Source: Campylobacter troglodytis
Lineage (GTDB): Bacteria; Campylobacterota; Campylobacteria; Campylobacterales; Campylobacteraceae
Direction of reading: 5' to 3'
DNA: 45,872 nt
Assembly (NCBI RefSeq): GCF_006864425.1
Contig: NZ_QHLI01000019.1
Coordinates: forward strand, 1 to 45,872
In this document: in pieces, positions 25,143-33,317 of the stretch
How the letters are laid out: the number at the start of each line of letters is the position of its first letter
Numbering within the stretch: the first letter of the stretch is position 1
Translations under genes and position numbers: made by a program
Notes under the pieces: model-generated
What the model saw: only the letters and a program-made list of their open reading frames with translations
Databases searched by the model: none
What the model was told of the DNA's origin: nothing

Positions 25143-26870
25143 TCAAGCCTTAATGCTTGGATCCTTAAAATTCTCCACATAAAGACTAAGGCTTGGAAAG
25201 GCAAAGCTTAGTTTATTTTTTTCTAAAATTCGCATAAAATCAAGCATTATGCTTTGCTTTGCCTCTCTAAATTCAGCTGAGTTGATTGTCTTTGTGTAAA
25301 AATACACCTCTATATTGATAGAACTATCAGCAAACTGGCTTAAATTCACATAGCAAGAGTTTTTATAGCCCTCTAAGTCATTTACAGAAACTAGATTTTG
25401 ACGGTAAGAGGCACTGTAGGTAGCATTTAAGGCACTATCTTCTTTATGGGCTACAAGAGGGCTTTTGGCAAGATATTCTCGCAGATCTGCTATGCAGCTT
25501 TGAAGCTGTTCTACCTTTGCATCGTAAGCTACTCCTAGGATCATTTTAATCTGCCTTCCTACCTTTCTTTTGCTCCAATTTTTCACATTAGCACTCATTA
25601 CTGTTGAATTTGGCAAGAAGACCAAAGAATTATCAAAGGTTCTTAGCGTTGTTTTTCTAAGCCCTGTTTCAACGACAGTTCCTTCAACCCCGGCAAGTTC
25701 TATCCAATCTCCTTGATTAAAGCTATCATCAAAGGAGATGATCAAAGAGGCAAAGAAATTTGCAATGATGTCTTTTGCAGCCAAGGCAACAGCAAGCCCT
25801 CCTATGCCAAGCGAGGCTATGATGGCTTGAACATTAAAGCCAAGATGGGCTAGGACTAAGAGCGTGGCTATGATGATGATGACAAAATAAAGCACCTTTA
25901 TGATTAAATTTGCCACCTCTTTTTTTCCGCTTTTTTCAGCAAGCTTTGCTACAAGCATTATGCCGTAGCTGTTTAAGATGCCCATTACAAGCCAGGCAAA
26001 CAAGGCAGCATAAAGTACATAAAAGATCTTTGTAATTAGCTCATTGACAGGTGCTGGATAATAAAAAATGGCAAAGCATATGCTAAAGGCATAAAAAAAG
26101 AGTATAAGCTGAAAGGGTCTTTGGTTTTTATCTATGAAGATCTCTCTTACTTCTGATTTATCCATAACTGTTTTTGAGCCCTTGAAAAAAAGCCTCATTA
26201 GGCAAAATAAAATAAAGGGTGGCAAAAACACCCTCAAAGCCCAAAAAATTAGCAAAATAGCTACACAGATGATAAGCTTACCCATATCAACAAGCTCGGT
26301 TTGAAAATAAGCATTTATGAGATCTATTAGGGCTTGAAGTTTAAATTCAGCAAAGATATAATTGCTTTCAAACAAATAAGCATTATCCCTTAGATAGTTT
26401 AAAATTTCTAAATAAGTAGCCATCTTAGCCTGTAAATACGCATCAGTTTCAGATAACAGCTCAAAATGCTCATCAAGGCTCATTATACTAGCACTGATGC
26501 TTTCTTTCATCTCCTTGCTGCTAGCTGTTGCCACAAAAAGCTCACTTAATCTTAACAAAGATGCATAAAAAAGCTCATTAAATTCTATGATCCTAAGAAA
26601 CTGAGAATTTTGTTTCTTTTGAAGCTCAAAGCCTTGCATAAAGTCTCTGTTTAGATCCTGCTTTACAATGAGGCTTGGAATTTTTTCTAAAAGATCTCGC
26701 TTTTGTTTTCTTAGCCTTTCTTCTTCTTTGGCAAAAAACTCTTTATTTAGCTCATTTTTTTGCTCTTGTAATTCTAAATTCAAAGACACAAGATCCTCAA
26801 CCACAAGATCAAGTTCAGTAGCATTTGCAAAAAGACAAAGAGAAAAAAGAATTAAAAGGCATTTTTGCAT
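25143..26870 (-). CDS. MscS-family mechanosensitive channel
   Basis: From ATG 26870 it encodes 575 residues beginning with a clear signal peptide (MQKCLLILFSLCLFANA). A coiled periplasmic region follows, then several helices, then the MscS core: pore helix LGIGGLAVALAAKDIIANFFASL, and the beta domain FNQGDWIELAGVEGTVVETGLRKTTLRTFDN with FLPNSTVMSANVKNWSKR. It is equivalent to C. jejuni Cj0238. An in-frame ATG at 27041 has a much better Shine-Dalgarno (AAGGAGAAATAATG) but would put 57 basic, aromatic residues before the signal peptide; that extension is part of a tandem duplication. It lies downstream of canB on the same strand. The probable role is release of osmolytes on osmotic downshift. 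Confidence 0.85.
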   Translation of the reverse strand: MQKCLLILFSLCLFANATELDLVVEDLVSLNLELQEQKNELNKEFFAKEEERLRKQKRDLLEKIPSLIVKQDLNRDFMQGFELQKKQNSQFLRIIEFNELFYASLLRLSELFVATASSKEMKESISASIMSLDEHFELLSETDAYLQAKMATYLEILNYLRDNAYLFESNYIFAEFKLQALIDLINAYFQTELVDMGKLIICVAILLIFWALRVFLPPFILFCLMRLFFKGSKTVMDKSEVREIFIDKNQRPFQLILFFYAFSICFAIFYYPAPVNELITKIFYVLYAALFAWLVMGILNSYGIMLVAKLAEKSGKKEVANLIIKVLYFVIIIIATLLVLAHLGFNVQAIIASLGIGGLAVALAAKDIIANFFASLIISFDDSFNQGDWIELAGVEGTVVETGLRKTTLRTFDNSLVFLPNSTVMSANVKNWSKRKVGRQIKMILGVAYDAKVEQLQSCIADLREYLAKSPLVAHKEDSALNATYSASYRQNLVSVNDLEGYKNSCYVNLSQFADSSINIEVYFYTKTINSAEFREAKQSIMLDFMRILEKNKLSFAFPSLSLYVENFKDPSIKA

Positions 26871-26916
26871 TGGCTTTTTTTCAAAAAAGCATTGATTTTG
26901 TGCAAATTTATCCTTT

Positions 26917-27191
26917 TTAGCCCTAAAAAAAAAGATGCCTAAGTGCTTGTGAGATAAAAGTTTCAACAAAAAGATCTTCTTTTTAAGATAGCTTGGACGA
27001 TAGACAAAACTTAATATGTTTTGATAAAAGAACTTCTTCATTATTTCTCCTTCTTTAGCCCTAAAAAAAAGATGCCTAAGTGCTTGTGAGATAAAAGCTT
27101 CAACAAAAAGATCTTCTTTTTAAGATAGCTTGGACGATAGACAAAACTTAATATGTTTTGATAAAAGAACTTCTTCATCATTTCTCCTTCT
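26917..27191. repeat. 137-bp tandem duplication between canB and mscS
   Basis: Copies at 26917-27054 and 27055-27191 differ at only a few positions. One difference is an A-tract of nine versus eight bases (near 26925-26933 and 27063-27070). Each copy carries AAGGAG plus ATG AAG AAG on the minus strand. Confidence 0.9.
27041..27181 (-). CDS. 46-codon ORF created by the tandem duplication
   Basis: ATG 27181 overlaps the canB stop (ATGA) and follows AAGGAG. The peptide MMKKFFYQNILSFVYRPSY onward is very basic and ends GLKKEK at TAA 27041, which in turn overlaps the next ATG (TAATG). The A8 tract in this copy keeps it out of frame with mscS, whereas the A9 copy reads into mscS. It could be translated as a coupling peptide or be meaningless. 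Confidence 0.35.
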   Translation of the reverse strand: MMKKFFYQNILSFVYRPSYLKKKIFLLKLLSHKHLGIFFLGLKKEK

Positions 27192-27813
27192 TAGCTAAAA
27201 GCACAAAATGCTTTTGATCTATGTTGTATTCGTAAATTTCTCCTGTTTGGATTATGTAATGCCAGGCGTGCAAGGAAATTTTTTGCTCTAAAACTGTGTC
27301 TTTAAGTCCTGGATAATCAAGCAAATTTTGCAAGGAATTTAACACATTAAGCCTTTCTGTTAGCCAAGAACGCATAGCTAGATCCTTTTTTGCTAGATCA
27401 AGTTCTAGGATCTGATCTTTTATATCATCTAAGAGGCTTAGCCATTTTTTGACATTTGGGGTTTTTTCTAGGCTTTTTTCATCATACAAGGCCTCACAGC
27501 CCCCACAGTTACTATGTCCGCACACGACTATGTTTTTTACTTTTAAAGAAGTTATGGCATATTCTATGGCTGAGGTAGTAGCTAGATAATCCTCTCCCAC
27601 ACGGTAAGGAGGCACTATATTTGCTATGTTTCTTACCACAAAAAGCTCACCAGGAGCAGTGCTTGTAATCAAACTTGGCACCACCCTAGAATCCGCACAG
27701 CCTATGAAGAGGGTGTGCGGATTTTGCCTATCTTTTAGGGATTTAAAGAGTTTTTTATGCTCCTTAAAATCCTCTTGCATAAATTTAATAGCACCACCAA
27801 CAATGCTCCTCAT
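27178..27813 (-). CDS. canB: Beta-class carbonic anhydrase
   Basis: 211 residues, full length. Zinc and catalytic residues are visible: Cys39, Asp41 and Arg43 in GCADSRVVPS, then His100 and Cys103 in CGHSNCGGCEAL. Other family motifs are GELFVVRNIANIVPP and TTSAIEYAI. It interconverts CO2 and bicarbonate in the cytoplasm, needed by capnophilic Campylobacter at low CO2. It matches C. jejuni CanB (Cj0237) and has the same MscS neighbour. The 3' end contains AAGGAGAAATGA, providing the Shine-Dalgarno for the following ORF. Confidence 0.95.
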   Translation of the reverse strand: MRSIVGGAIKFMQEDFKEHKKLFKSLKDRQNPHTLFIGCADSRVVPSLITSTAPGELFVVRNIANIVPPYRVGEDYLATTSAIEYAITSLKVKNIVVCGHSNCGGCEALYDEKSLEKTPNVKKWLSLLDDIKDQILELDLAKKDLAMRSWLTERLNVLNSLQNLLDYPGLKDTVLEQKISLHAWHYIIQTGEIYEYNIDQKHFVLLAKKEK

Positions 27814-28340
27814 TACAACTCCAAATAATCTTTAAACCCTTTGAATTTAAATTGTGCTTTCAAACAAGGCTTAAATTCAAGGTCTTTTTTAGAAAAACTT
27901 GCCGCCTTTAATTTGTGCCTTTAAGCAAGGCTTTAAATTCAGCCAAGATTTAAATTTTTTATCAATAAATGTTTAAATTAATTTTTTCAAGTTTATAAAT
28001 TTAACCTAGCCTCTTGCAAAAGGCATAACTTGACACAAACAATTTGAGATTATAACCTAAATTTATGCAAAATAAGATCTTTTGTGAATTTTTGAGTTTA
28101 TCTTTGAATTTTAAATGTCAAAATTTATGAAAAATACATATGGAGTACAGATTATGGAATATAGAAAATGGATTATGGAACTTTGCCAAATAATTTTTTT
28201 AAAAGCTTTGTTTGCATAAGGATACCTAAGCTCTTGTCCATCTTTTTATAAGCTAAACAAAATTTGCGAATTTAAGTCATAAAAAGCCTAAAAATTCATA
28301 AAATTCAAAATAGCTTAAATCACGCAAAAACTCACAAAAC
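27814..28340. other. Spacer upstream of canB
   Basis: 527 bases without a credible gene. It contains several AAATTCAAGG/TTTAAATTCAG words and a TATAAT on the minus strand at 28049-28054, a possible distant canB promoter. A short repeated phrase (ATTATGGAATATAG, then TGGATTATGGAAC) occurs near 28150. Confidence 0.5.
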
Positions 28341-29210
28341 TTAGGGCTTAAACTCATAAATTAAAACACTTTGATTATCCTCATAAAAGGCTTTTGGAAA
28401 GAGATACTCGCCTGAAAGTAGTGAAAGATTAAGTTTTTCGTAGGGCAAATTCAGTGTAAATACTTGATTAAAGGCATCTTCAATAAGAGTGGTGCAGTAG
28501 AGTTTTTCATCTTCGTTAAAAAGCTTGAATTCTTTTCCTATTTGAGCTTTTAGATAGCTTAAAACTTGCTTGATAGCTTGATTGTCAGTGCTTTGAAAAT
28601 CAAGTCCTTTGCCACTTTTAAATTCAGCATTTTTAAAATCAAGGCTTTTGTCATTTGTAAATTCAGCATTTTGAAAATCAAGTCCTTTGCTATTTTCAAA
28701 TTCAGCATCTTGCCTTTCAGTGCCATTTAAAATGCCTTGATTGTCAGCGTTTGTAAATTCACCGTTTTTACTTTCAATGCCTTGTAAAGTGCTTGAATTT
28801 TTGACATTTTCAAGCTCATAGCTTTGCCCAACAGTCCAAAAATTCATATAACGTTTCACAGCTATGCCCTTTGCGTGAGCTAGAAAATAGCTAAATTCAC
28901 TCACAGCGACTTTATTTTGCGTGTCCGTGCTGCTTGCGTGTAAAATTTGCAAGGGCTTTGTATTTATCACAACTCCTATGTGAGAGTAGGGGCTATTTGA
29001 AAGCTGCTGTATAATTAAAGAATCTAAATCAATGCCAGCTCTTAGCACCACATCAAGTTCTTTTAACTCAGGCAAATCCTTTAAATCGCTCATTCTAAGC
29101 CCTTGCTTCTTGTCAAAGTGCCAAAAAGCAAGGCTTATAAAAAAGGCTATTATCACAACAGCCACGACAAAAAAGGCAAATTTTTTGCCAAATGAGACCT
29201 TAAAAATCAA
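28341..29210 (-). CDS. YiiX-like permuted papain-fold (NlpC/P60-related) protein with internal repeats
   Basis: 289 residues. An N-terminal anchor helix (FAFFVVAVVIIAFFISLAFW, ~12-31) is followed by DVVLRAGIDLDSLIIQQLSN and YSHIGVVI with the His of the SHxG motif, then LHASS. The later YCTTLIEDAF has the Cys-containing YC(T/S)xLV motif of YiiX/YebB enzymes. Between them lie about 90 residues of low complexity with 13-residue units (GLDFQNAEFTNDK, SLDFKNAEFKSGK, GLDFQSTDNQ), encoded by 39-bp DNA repeats. The family cleaves amide or ester bonds, sometimes in cell-wall or lipid substrates; the substrate here is unknown. The repeats push the two catalytic halves apart. Confidence 0.75.
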   Translation of the reverse strand: MIFKVSFGKKFAFFVVAVVIIAFFISLAFWHFDKKQGLRMSDLKDLPELKELDVVLRAGIDLDSLIIQQLSNSPYSHIGVVINTKPLQILHASSTDTQNKVAVSEFSYFLAHAKGIAVKRYMNFWTVGQSYELENVKNSSTLQGIESKNGEFTNADNQGILNGTERQDAEFENSKGLDFQNAEFTNDKSLDFKNAEFKSGKGLDFQSTDNQAIKQVLSYLKAQIGKEFKLFNEDEKLYCTTLIEDAFNQVFTLNLPYEKLNLSLLSGEYLFPKAFYEDNQSVLIYEFKP

Positions 29211-29290
29211 GCCAAAAGCCTTTTTAAGCTATTGAAACATTGCAAAAGTCTGAAACAAAGCCATTTGCGACAAAGATTAAAGTCCAAAGG

Positions 29291-29677
29291 CTATTTCATA
29301 TTGACCTTCCACTTCCCATCAGACTTAATCAACCTCACCCTTTCATCTTCGCTTGAGCCGTCTTTGAAGTGAAGTTTTAGCTTGACAGTGGCTTTATCCT
29401 CGTCTATTTGCTCTTCTACAAACTCGATTCTATCAAAGCCACCCTTTGCCTCAACCTGCGACTTTACCCTAGCTGTCATTTGCATTAGCTTACCCTCTAC
29501 CTCATCGCTATGGTTTTTATATTTTTCTGGCAAATAAATCATAGAAACAAGCTTCTTTGTTTTACCCTCTATCATAGCCTTTGAAAAGTCCATAGCCACA
29601 TCCTTTGGCGCACTGCTTCCGCAAGCTATAAAAAGCGCAGCAAAGGCTACAACAAGCATAAATTTAAAATTACGCAT
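29291..29677 (-). CDS. Small lipoprotein, DUF4878-like
   Basis: 128 residues with a signal peptide and lipobox (AALFIACGSS, Cys ~19). The mature part begins PKDVAMDFSKAMIEGK and ends DERVRLIKSDGKWKVNMK, the NTF2-like arrangement of DUF4878 lipoproteins. It starts behind AAGGAGGAGA, a very strong Shine-Dalgarno, 11 bases after the upstream membrane protein. Probably an inner- or outer-membrane-anchored periplasmic protein of unknown role, co-transcribed with the next two genes upstream. Confidence 0.75.
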   Translation of the reverse strand: MRNFKFMLVVAFAALFIACGSSAPKDVAMDFSKAMIEGKTKKLVSMIYLPEKYKNHSDEVEGKLMQMTARVKSQVEAKGGFDRIEFVEEQIDEDKATVKLKLHFKDGSSEDERVRLIKSDGKWKVNMK

Positions 29678-29688
29678 CTTCTCCTCCT

Positions 29689-30240
29689 TTAAATATTTTC
29701 AACAGTAACTTTGTTGATATGATCTAATTTTATCCAAGCAATTAGCTCAAAGATAAAAGCTAAAAGTGCAAAGACCCAAGATATCCATCCCATCCATAGC
29801 ACAGTAAGTGCTTGATCCAATAAAACAAAGATATAAGCGACAATAAACAAGCTCCTATCGCTTAAACGACTAAGCTCTTTGTAGTAAAAAAAGCCAAAGA
29901 TCACCCCAGCCAAGGCTACTACAATCTTAACTATATCCATAAAAACACCTGAAAAGATAGAGCTAGAATCTCCCGTGGCTGCAAATTCAAGGGCTGAGCC
30001 TAGCTTGCTTGAGCTAAAATAATTTTCAAGCACCACAGAAAGTATCATTAAGCCAACAAAGATGAGAAAATTTCTAAGCACAGTTGGGCTTGATGAAAGC
30101 TCCTTAACGCCCTTAATCGCAAACAACATCACAGCATAAAAGGCTATGGTAAAAAGCACTCCAACATAAGGTAAAAGCGCAAACACAGACAAAATAAGGG
30201 CAATTATCGCCTTTGTCTTTATACTTTTGATGGTAGTCAT
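29689..30240 (-). CDS. Integral membrane protein, unknown
   Basis: 183 residues with about five hydrophobic segments (AIIALILSVFALLPYVGVL, TIAFYAVMLFAIKG, NFLIFVGLMILSVVL, VKIVVALAGVIFGFFYY, LFIVAYIFVLLDQALTVLW, then SWVFALLAFIFELIAW). No recognised family. It lies two bases after the secreted protein gene and 11 before the lipoprotein, forming a three-gene envelope operon. Confidence 0.7.
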   Translation of the reverse strand: MTTIKSIKTKAIIALILSVFALLPYVGVLFTIAFYAVMLFAIKGVKELSSSPTVLRNFLIFVGLMILSVVLENYFSSSKLGSALEFAATGDSSSIFSGVFMDIVKIVVALAGVIFGFFYYKELSRLSDRSLFIVAYIFVLLDQALTVLWMGWISWVFALLAFIFELIAWIKLDHINKVTVENI

Positions 30241-30242
30241 TT

Positions 30243-30710
30243 TTACTCCTCCATTAATCTTACTAGCTCATACCAATTGCCATCACCTGGATATTCCATA
30301 CTCTCAGAAATGCCTTGTATGATTAGCTCTTTGGCTAAATCAGGACGAACGACATTTAACTCGTTCATCTTTGAAAGGCTGTATCCCTTTGCCTTGTCAT
30401 ACTCGCAAGACATAATGTGGGATAAAAACTTACCCCCATGCGCATTTACTAAGGCTCTTGGATTATAAAAGCCTATGCGAATTCGTCCATTAAAAGCGGC
30501 GGCTTTTTTGAAGGCGTTTTGCACCTTTTGTGGTGGCTTTAAGCAGTAGGCATAAAGCTTGTCTGCTAAGGCGTCCTTGCCCTGGCTTATATCAAAGCTT
30601 ATGCTATCTACTACCTTGTTAAGATCAGCCTCAACGCTAAGCTTTACTACCTTAGCAAAGGCTAACTGAGAAGCAAGTAAGAAACTTGCCAAGATAAAGA
30701 ATTTCTTCAC
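30243..30710 (-). CDS. Secreted protein of unknown function
   Basis: 155 residues with a classical signal peptide cleaved after FAKV or LAFA (MKKFFILASFLLASQLAFA). The mature part has two cysteines (YCLKPP and SCEYD) that could form a disulphide, and the motif FNGRIRIGFYNPRALVNAHGG. No family recognised. First gene of the three-gene operon, with AAAGGAGCTACAG just upstream. A C10 tract lies about 220 bases upstream. Confidence 0.7.
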   Translation of the reverse strand: MKKFFILASFLLASQLAFAKVVKLSVEADLNKVVDSISFDISQGKDALADKLYAYCLKPPQKVQNAFKKAAAFNGRIRIGFYNPRALVNAHGGKFLSHIMSCEYDKAKGYSLSKMNELNVVRPDLAKELIIQGISESMEYPGDGNWYELVRLMEE

Positions 30711-31366
30711 TGTAGCTCCTTTAAAATGAATTTGCTAAATTTTTAGGCTCAAAACAGTGTTGATCTTTTAGCGCATTCTTGTCAAATTGTTTCTTTTGAA
30801 AAAGAAATTTTGATGAATTGCAAGAGATGAAGCAAAAACACCCTGTTTCTAAGGAAATTTTGAGATCTTTGCTTAAATGATAAAACTCAACACTGTTAAA
30901 AGGCTAAAAATTTAAAACATAACATTTTACCCCCCCCCCAATAAACAGTAAATGAATATAAAAATTTTGGCTCTTTTTCAAAAAAGTATTAAGCTTAGAC
31001 AAAATATCATATTTGCATTCTTAGCGTGTGCTAAGAATTCACGAATTTATGGAGAAATGCCTTAAATTGATGGCTTCTTCGCCCATAGGCTCAAAATGAC
31101 AAATCAATACTGTTGTGAAAAATAGCCATTTTTAAGCTTTTTGTTTTAATGATAAAAAAGATTTTTAAGGCTGAGAATTTATAAGTTTCGTTAAATTTAA
31201 ATACAAGGCTTTTTTAATATAAGGTCTATTCTTAAATTTAGTAGATAAAGCTTATTGAATTTTTGAGGCATTTTTTATGTAATTAAGATCTATTAAATAA
31301 AAACTGCAAGAAGCAAGGTTTGTTCTTAGCAGTATGCGGCAAATTTAGTGAGGCTAACAAAAATAT
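30711..31366. other. Spacer with gene debris and C10 tract
   Basis: No intact gene. On the plus strand about 30813-30881 an open stretch ends EMKQKHPVSKEILRSLLK and a stop, which looks like the tail of a lost gene. AACAGTGTTGA (near 30752) and TCAACACTGTT (near 30887) form an inverted repeat around it. A run of ten C is at 30930-30939. Confidence 0.5.
30930..30939. repeat. C10 homopolymer (G10 on the minus strand)
   Basis: TTTTA followed by ten C and AATAAAC. Tracts of this kind drive phase variation in Campylobacter, but here no long ORF crosses it in any frame. Confidence 0.9.
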
Positions 31367-31467
31367 GACTCAAGATATTTTAATAGGATGTTTTCTTATT
31401 AATTTCAGCAAATTTTGATAAGAGAAAATCCTATTAAATTTAATTGGGTCTCAAAATATCTTGAGCC
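31367..31467. mobile_element. 101-bp IS1595 end-only remnant
   Basis: It begins GACTCAAGATATTTTAATAGG and ends AAAATATCTTGAGCC, the same terminal repeats as copy 1. The inside is a second, copy-2-type end (AAATCCTATTAAATTTAATTGGG). No transposase is left. The flanks do not show an 8-bp duplication. It resembles a MITE (miniature inverted-repeat element) or a nested deletion product. Confidence 0.7.
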
Positions 31468-31958
31468 TAGATTATTATTAGAATCTTTTTGTAGATTCTT
31501 AGCTATTTGAATTTTTATACTTGTAGTCTTATCTTGCAATTTAGCAATATGTGTTTGTTTGCTTTCTTTAAGATAGCAAAAAATGGGAGTATCTTTTGCG
31601 ATCTTGCCTCTGCTCTTTTTTTCTAAATGTTTTAAATTTATACCCTTGCTTTGAGCTTCAATTTCTTTTAAATTTATACCACTTAGGTGAATTTCAAACT
31701 TGCCCACTGAAAGTATCTATTGCTTGTTTAACCTTTAAATTCATACCCTTGCTTTGAGCTTTTAAATCCTTGTGATTTTTAAACAAACTTCAAAATTTTA
31801 ATGAGCTAAGCTATAAATTTATACCCCTTATGTGAATTTTAAAGTTTCTTGATCAATGTGTCTACTTCTTCTTTAACCCTTATTTTTATTCCAAAGCAAC
31901 TGTAAATGTTGTTTGGTTTTAAGCTTGTTTGTAGGGTGTAGGGCTTGTTACTTGACAT
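31468..31958 (-). pseudogene. Truncated second copy of the adaptor-like gene
   Basis: The 5' part from ATG 31958 reads SSNKPYTLQTSLKPN, then SCFGIKIRVKEEVDTL, and stops at 31839. A second block in another frame (GKFEIHLSGINLKEIEAQSKG to FCYLKESKQTHIAKL) runs to the IS remnant at 31467, which cuts off the rest. Both blocks match the gene at 33318-34216 closely. It follows Tai4 on the same strand, so it was probably the head of a second effector-immunity cassette whose effector has been lost. Confidence 0.65.
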
Positions 31959-32101
31959 TATGGTGTAGGCTGTGTTTGGCTTAGTTGAGATCTTGGCTCC
32001 TCACACCTTCAAATTTTATAAACAAAATTTTAGCAAAAACTCGCTTATTTTATGTGCCACTTAAATTTAAGCAAATTTTGTGTTAGCTTAAGATAGCTTT
32101 A

Positions 32102-32701
32102 CTAACATTCTCCAAGTCTAGATTTGCAGTATTTTCTTGCAATCCTTTCCATTTCCTCATCAAACTCGCTAGATTCATAAATTGTTAAGCATTGTTTGAC
32201 ATTTTCAGGGCTTAGTCCATTCATTGTCTTGCGATATGGTTTTTCAGATATCAATCCATTTGCTGTCATACGAAATCTATTTGTATAAGCACTGTTTATA
32301 TAGGATTTTAGCTCTTTTAGTGCACCATCTATATTTAGCCGTTTGCCATTATTTACTAAGCTAGTGCATAAATACCTTAAATCTGCAGTTTCTCGTTGCA
32401 AATCTGTAGCGATTTCTCCACCTTGCAGTGCCATTCTTGGTGCTTCTTTTGTCGCTTGGCTGATAAGCTTATCTAAATCTACATTGAGGCAATGCGACAT
32501 TGCGTATTTTTTTAGTTCCTCTTTTAGCCTTGTGATTCTTGCTGGCTCATAATGTATTGAGTAGCCCATTTCACCTCCATATAAAAATCCCTTACACACT
32601 TTTGACATATATGGCAACTCCTCTGGCGAAATTAGCCCAAATGTCACTCCAGCCTTGAGATTTATAGCCACCAAGAAAAGCATTAGTATAGTTTTTTTCA
32701 T
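32102..32701 (-). CDS. Tai4-like T6SS immunity protein
   Basis: 199 residues from ATG 32701, chosen because it begins a signal peptide (MKKTILMLFLVAINLKAG); a longer ORF start lies inside the upstream gene. The mature protein has several cysteines (KVCKGF, SHCLNVD, YLCTSL, QCLTIYES, KYCKSRLGEC), is mostly helical, and ends with EFDEEMERIARKYC, the pattern of Tai4 periplasmic inhibitors. It starts one base after the Tae4 stop. It should sit in the periplasm and bind the amidase active site, protecting the producer from self and sibling attack. Confidence 0.75.
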   Translation of the reverse strand: MKKTILMLFLVAINLKAGVTFGLISPEELPYMSKVCKGFLYGGEMGYSIHYEPARITRLKEELKKYAMSHCLNVDLDKLISQATKEAPRMALQGGEIATDLQRETADLRYLCTSLVNNGKRLNIDGALKELKSYINSAYTNRFRMTANGLISEKPYRKTMNGLSPENVKQCLTIYESSEFDEEMERIARKYCKSRLGEC

Positions 32702-32702
32702 T

Positions 32703-33314
32703 TTACAGCTCCCAAAATTCAAATTTTGTTGCGAGATTGTCCTCAAAAAACGAAGTAAGTGTTCTTGTAGCATATGGTGATACACCAACTTCTTTGTAAT
32801 CTCCAAAACATTGTTTATCTCCATACCATAATGTAGTATGTCCTGTAGCAGTAAATTCTGGTGCTTTATAATAAAATCTTATGACAATTAAGCCATTTTT
32901 ATTATGATTTTGTAACCACTTGATACACTCACGATCTAACTCCTGCTTATTAAAGCTTTTATCTGCTTTTCCCCAAATGGAATTTAAAAAATCACTCATA
33001 CCTGCAGCACCCATAATATACTTGTATCCGTTTGATTTGTTATATTGTATATTACCATTGATTCTTACATTTGGTTTGGAAAGTTTCTGTTTAATTGATA
33101 CACCGCTATTATTAAGTGCATAACTCATTCTCAAAGCACAGCTATTGTTGTTGCGTCCCCTTATATTGAAAATATGAAAAAACACCGCTTCATTATTACT
33201 TCCTCCATAAATTTCATTTATTTCCTCATACGCTTCTTTTATCGTATCCCAACTAGGTCTTATGCATTTTAAATCTTTCTTTGCTGTACCACAAGTAACC
33301 CTCCAAACTGCCAT
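32703..33314 (-). CDS. Tae4-family T6SS amidase effector
   Basis: 203 residues, the usual Tae4 length, with no signal peptide as expected for a T6SS cargo. The N-terminal RPSWDTIKEAYEEI corresponds to the RPSF/W start of the family. Catalytic Cys59 is in NSCALRMSYALNNSGVSI and His159 in TATGHTTLWYG, the NlpC/P60-type dyad. The chain ends in FEFWEL, a family signature. Tae4 enzymes cut the gamma-D-Glu-mDAP bond of peptidoglycan in neighbouring cells. The immunity gene follows directly and the adaptor-like gene precedes it by three bases. Confidence 0.88.
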   Translation of the reverse strand: MAVWRVTCGTAKKDLKCIRPSWDTIKEAYEEINEIYGGSNNEAVFFHIFNIRGRNNNSCALRMSYALNNSGVSIKQKLSKPNVRINGNIQYNKSNGYKYIMGAAGMSDFLNSIWGKADKSFNKQELDRECIKWLQNHNKNGLIVIRFYYKAPEFTATGHTTLWYGDKQCFGDYKEVGVSPYATRTLTSFFEDNLATKFEFWEL

Positions 33315-33317
33315 TTT

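Noticed and set aside
28560-28720. Regular repeats resembling a CRISPR array
   Set aside because: They are in frame, encode 13-residue protein repeats, and have no unique spacers or nearby cas genes.
31405-31707. 100-codon ORF read as an intact gene
   Set aside because: Its last third is IS terminal-repeat sequence, and its start lacks the first block of the paralogous gene; it is a fusion of a gene fragment with IS DNA.
32702-32824. Longer start for the Tai4 protein
   Set aside because: The extension is the reverse-frame overlap of Tae4, while the later ATG starts a clear signal peptide.
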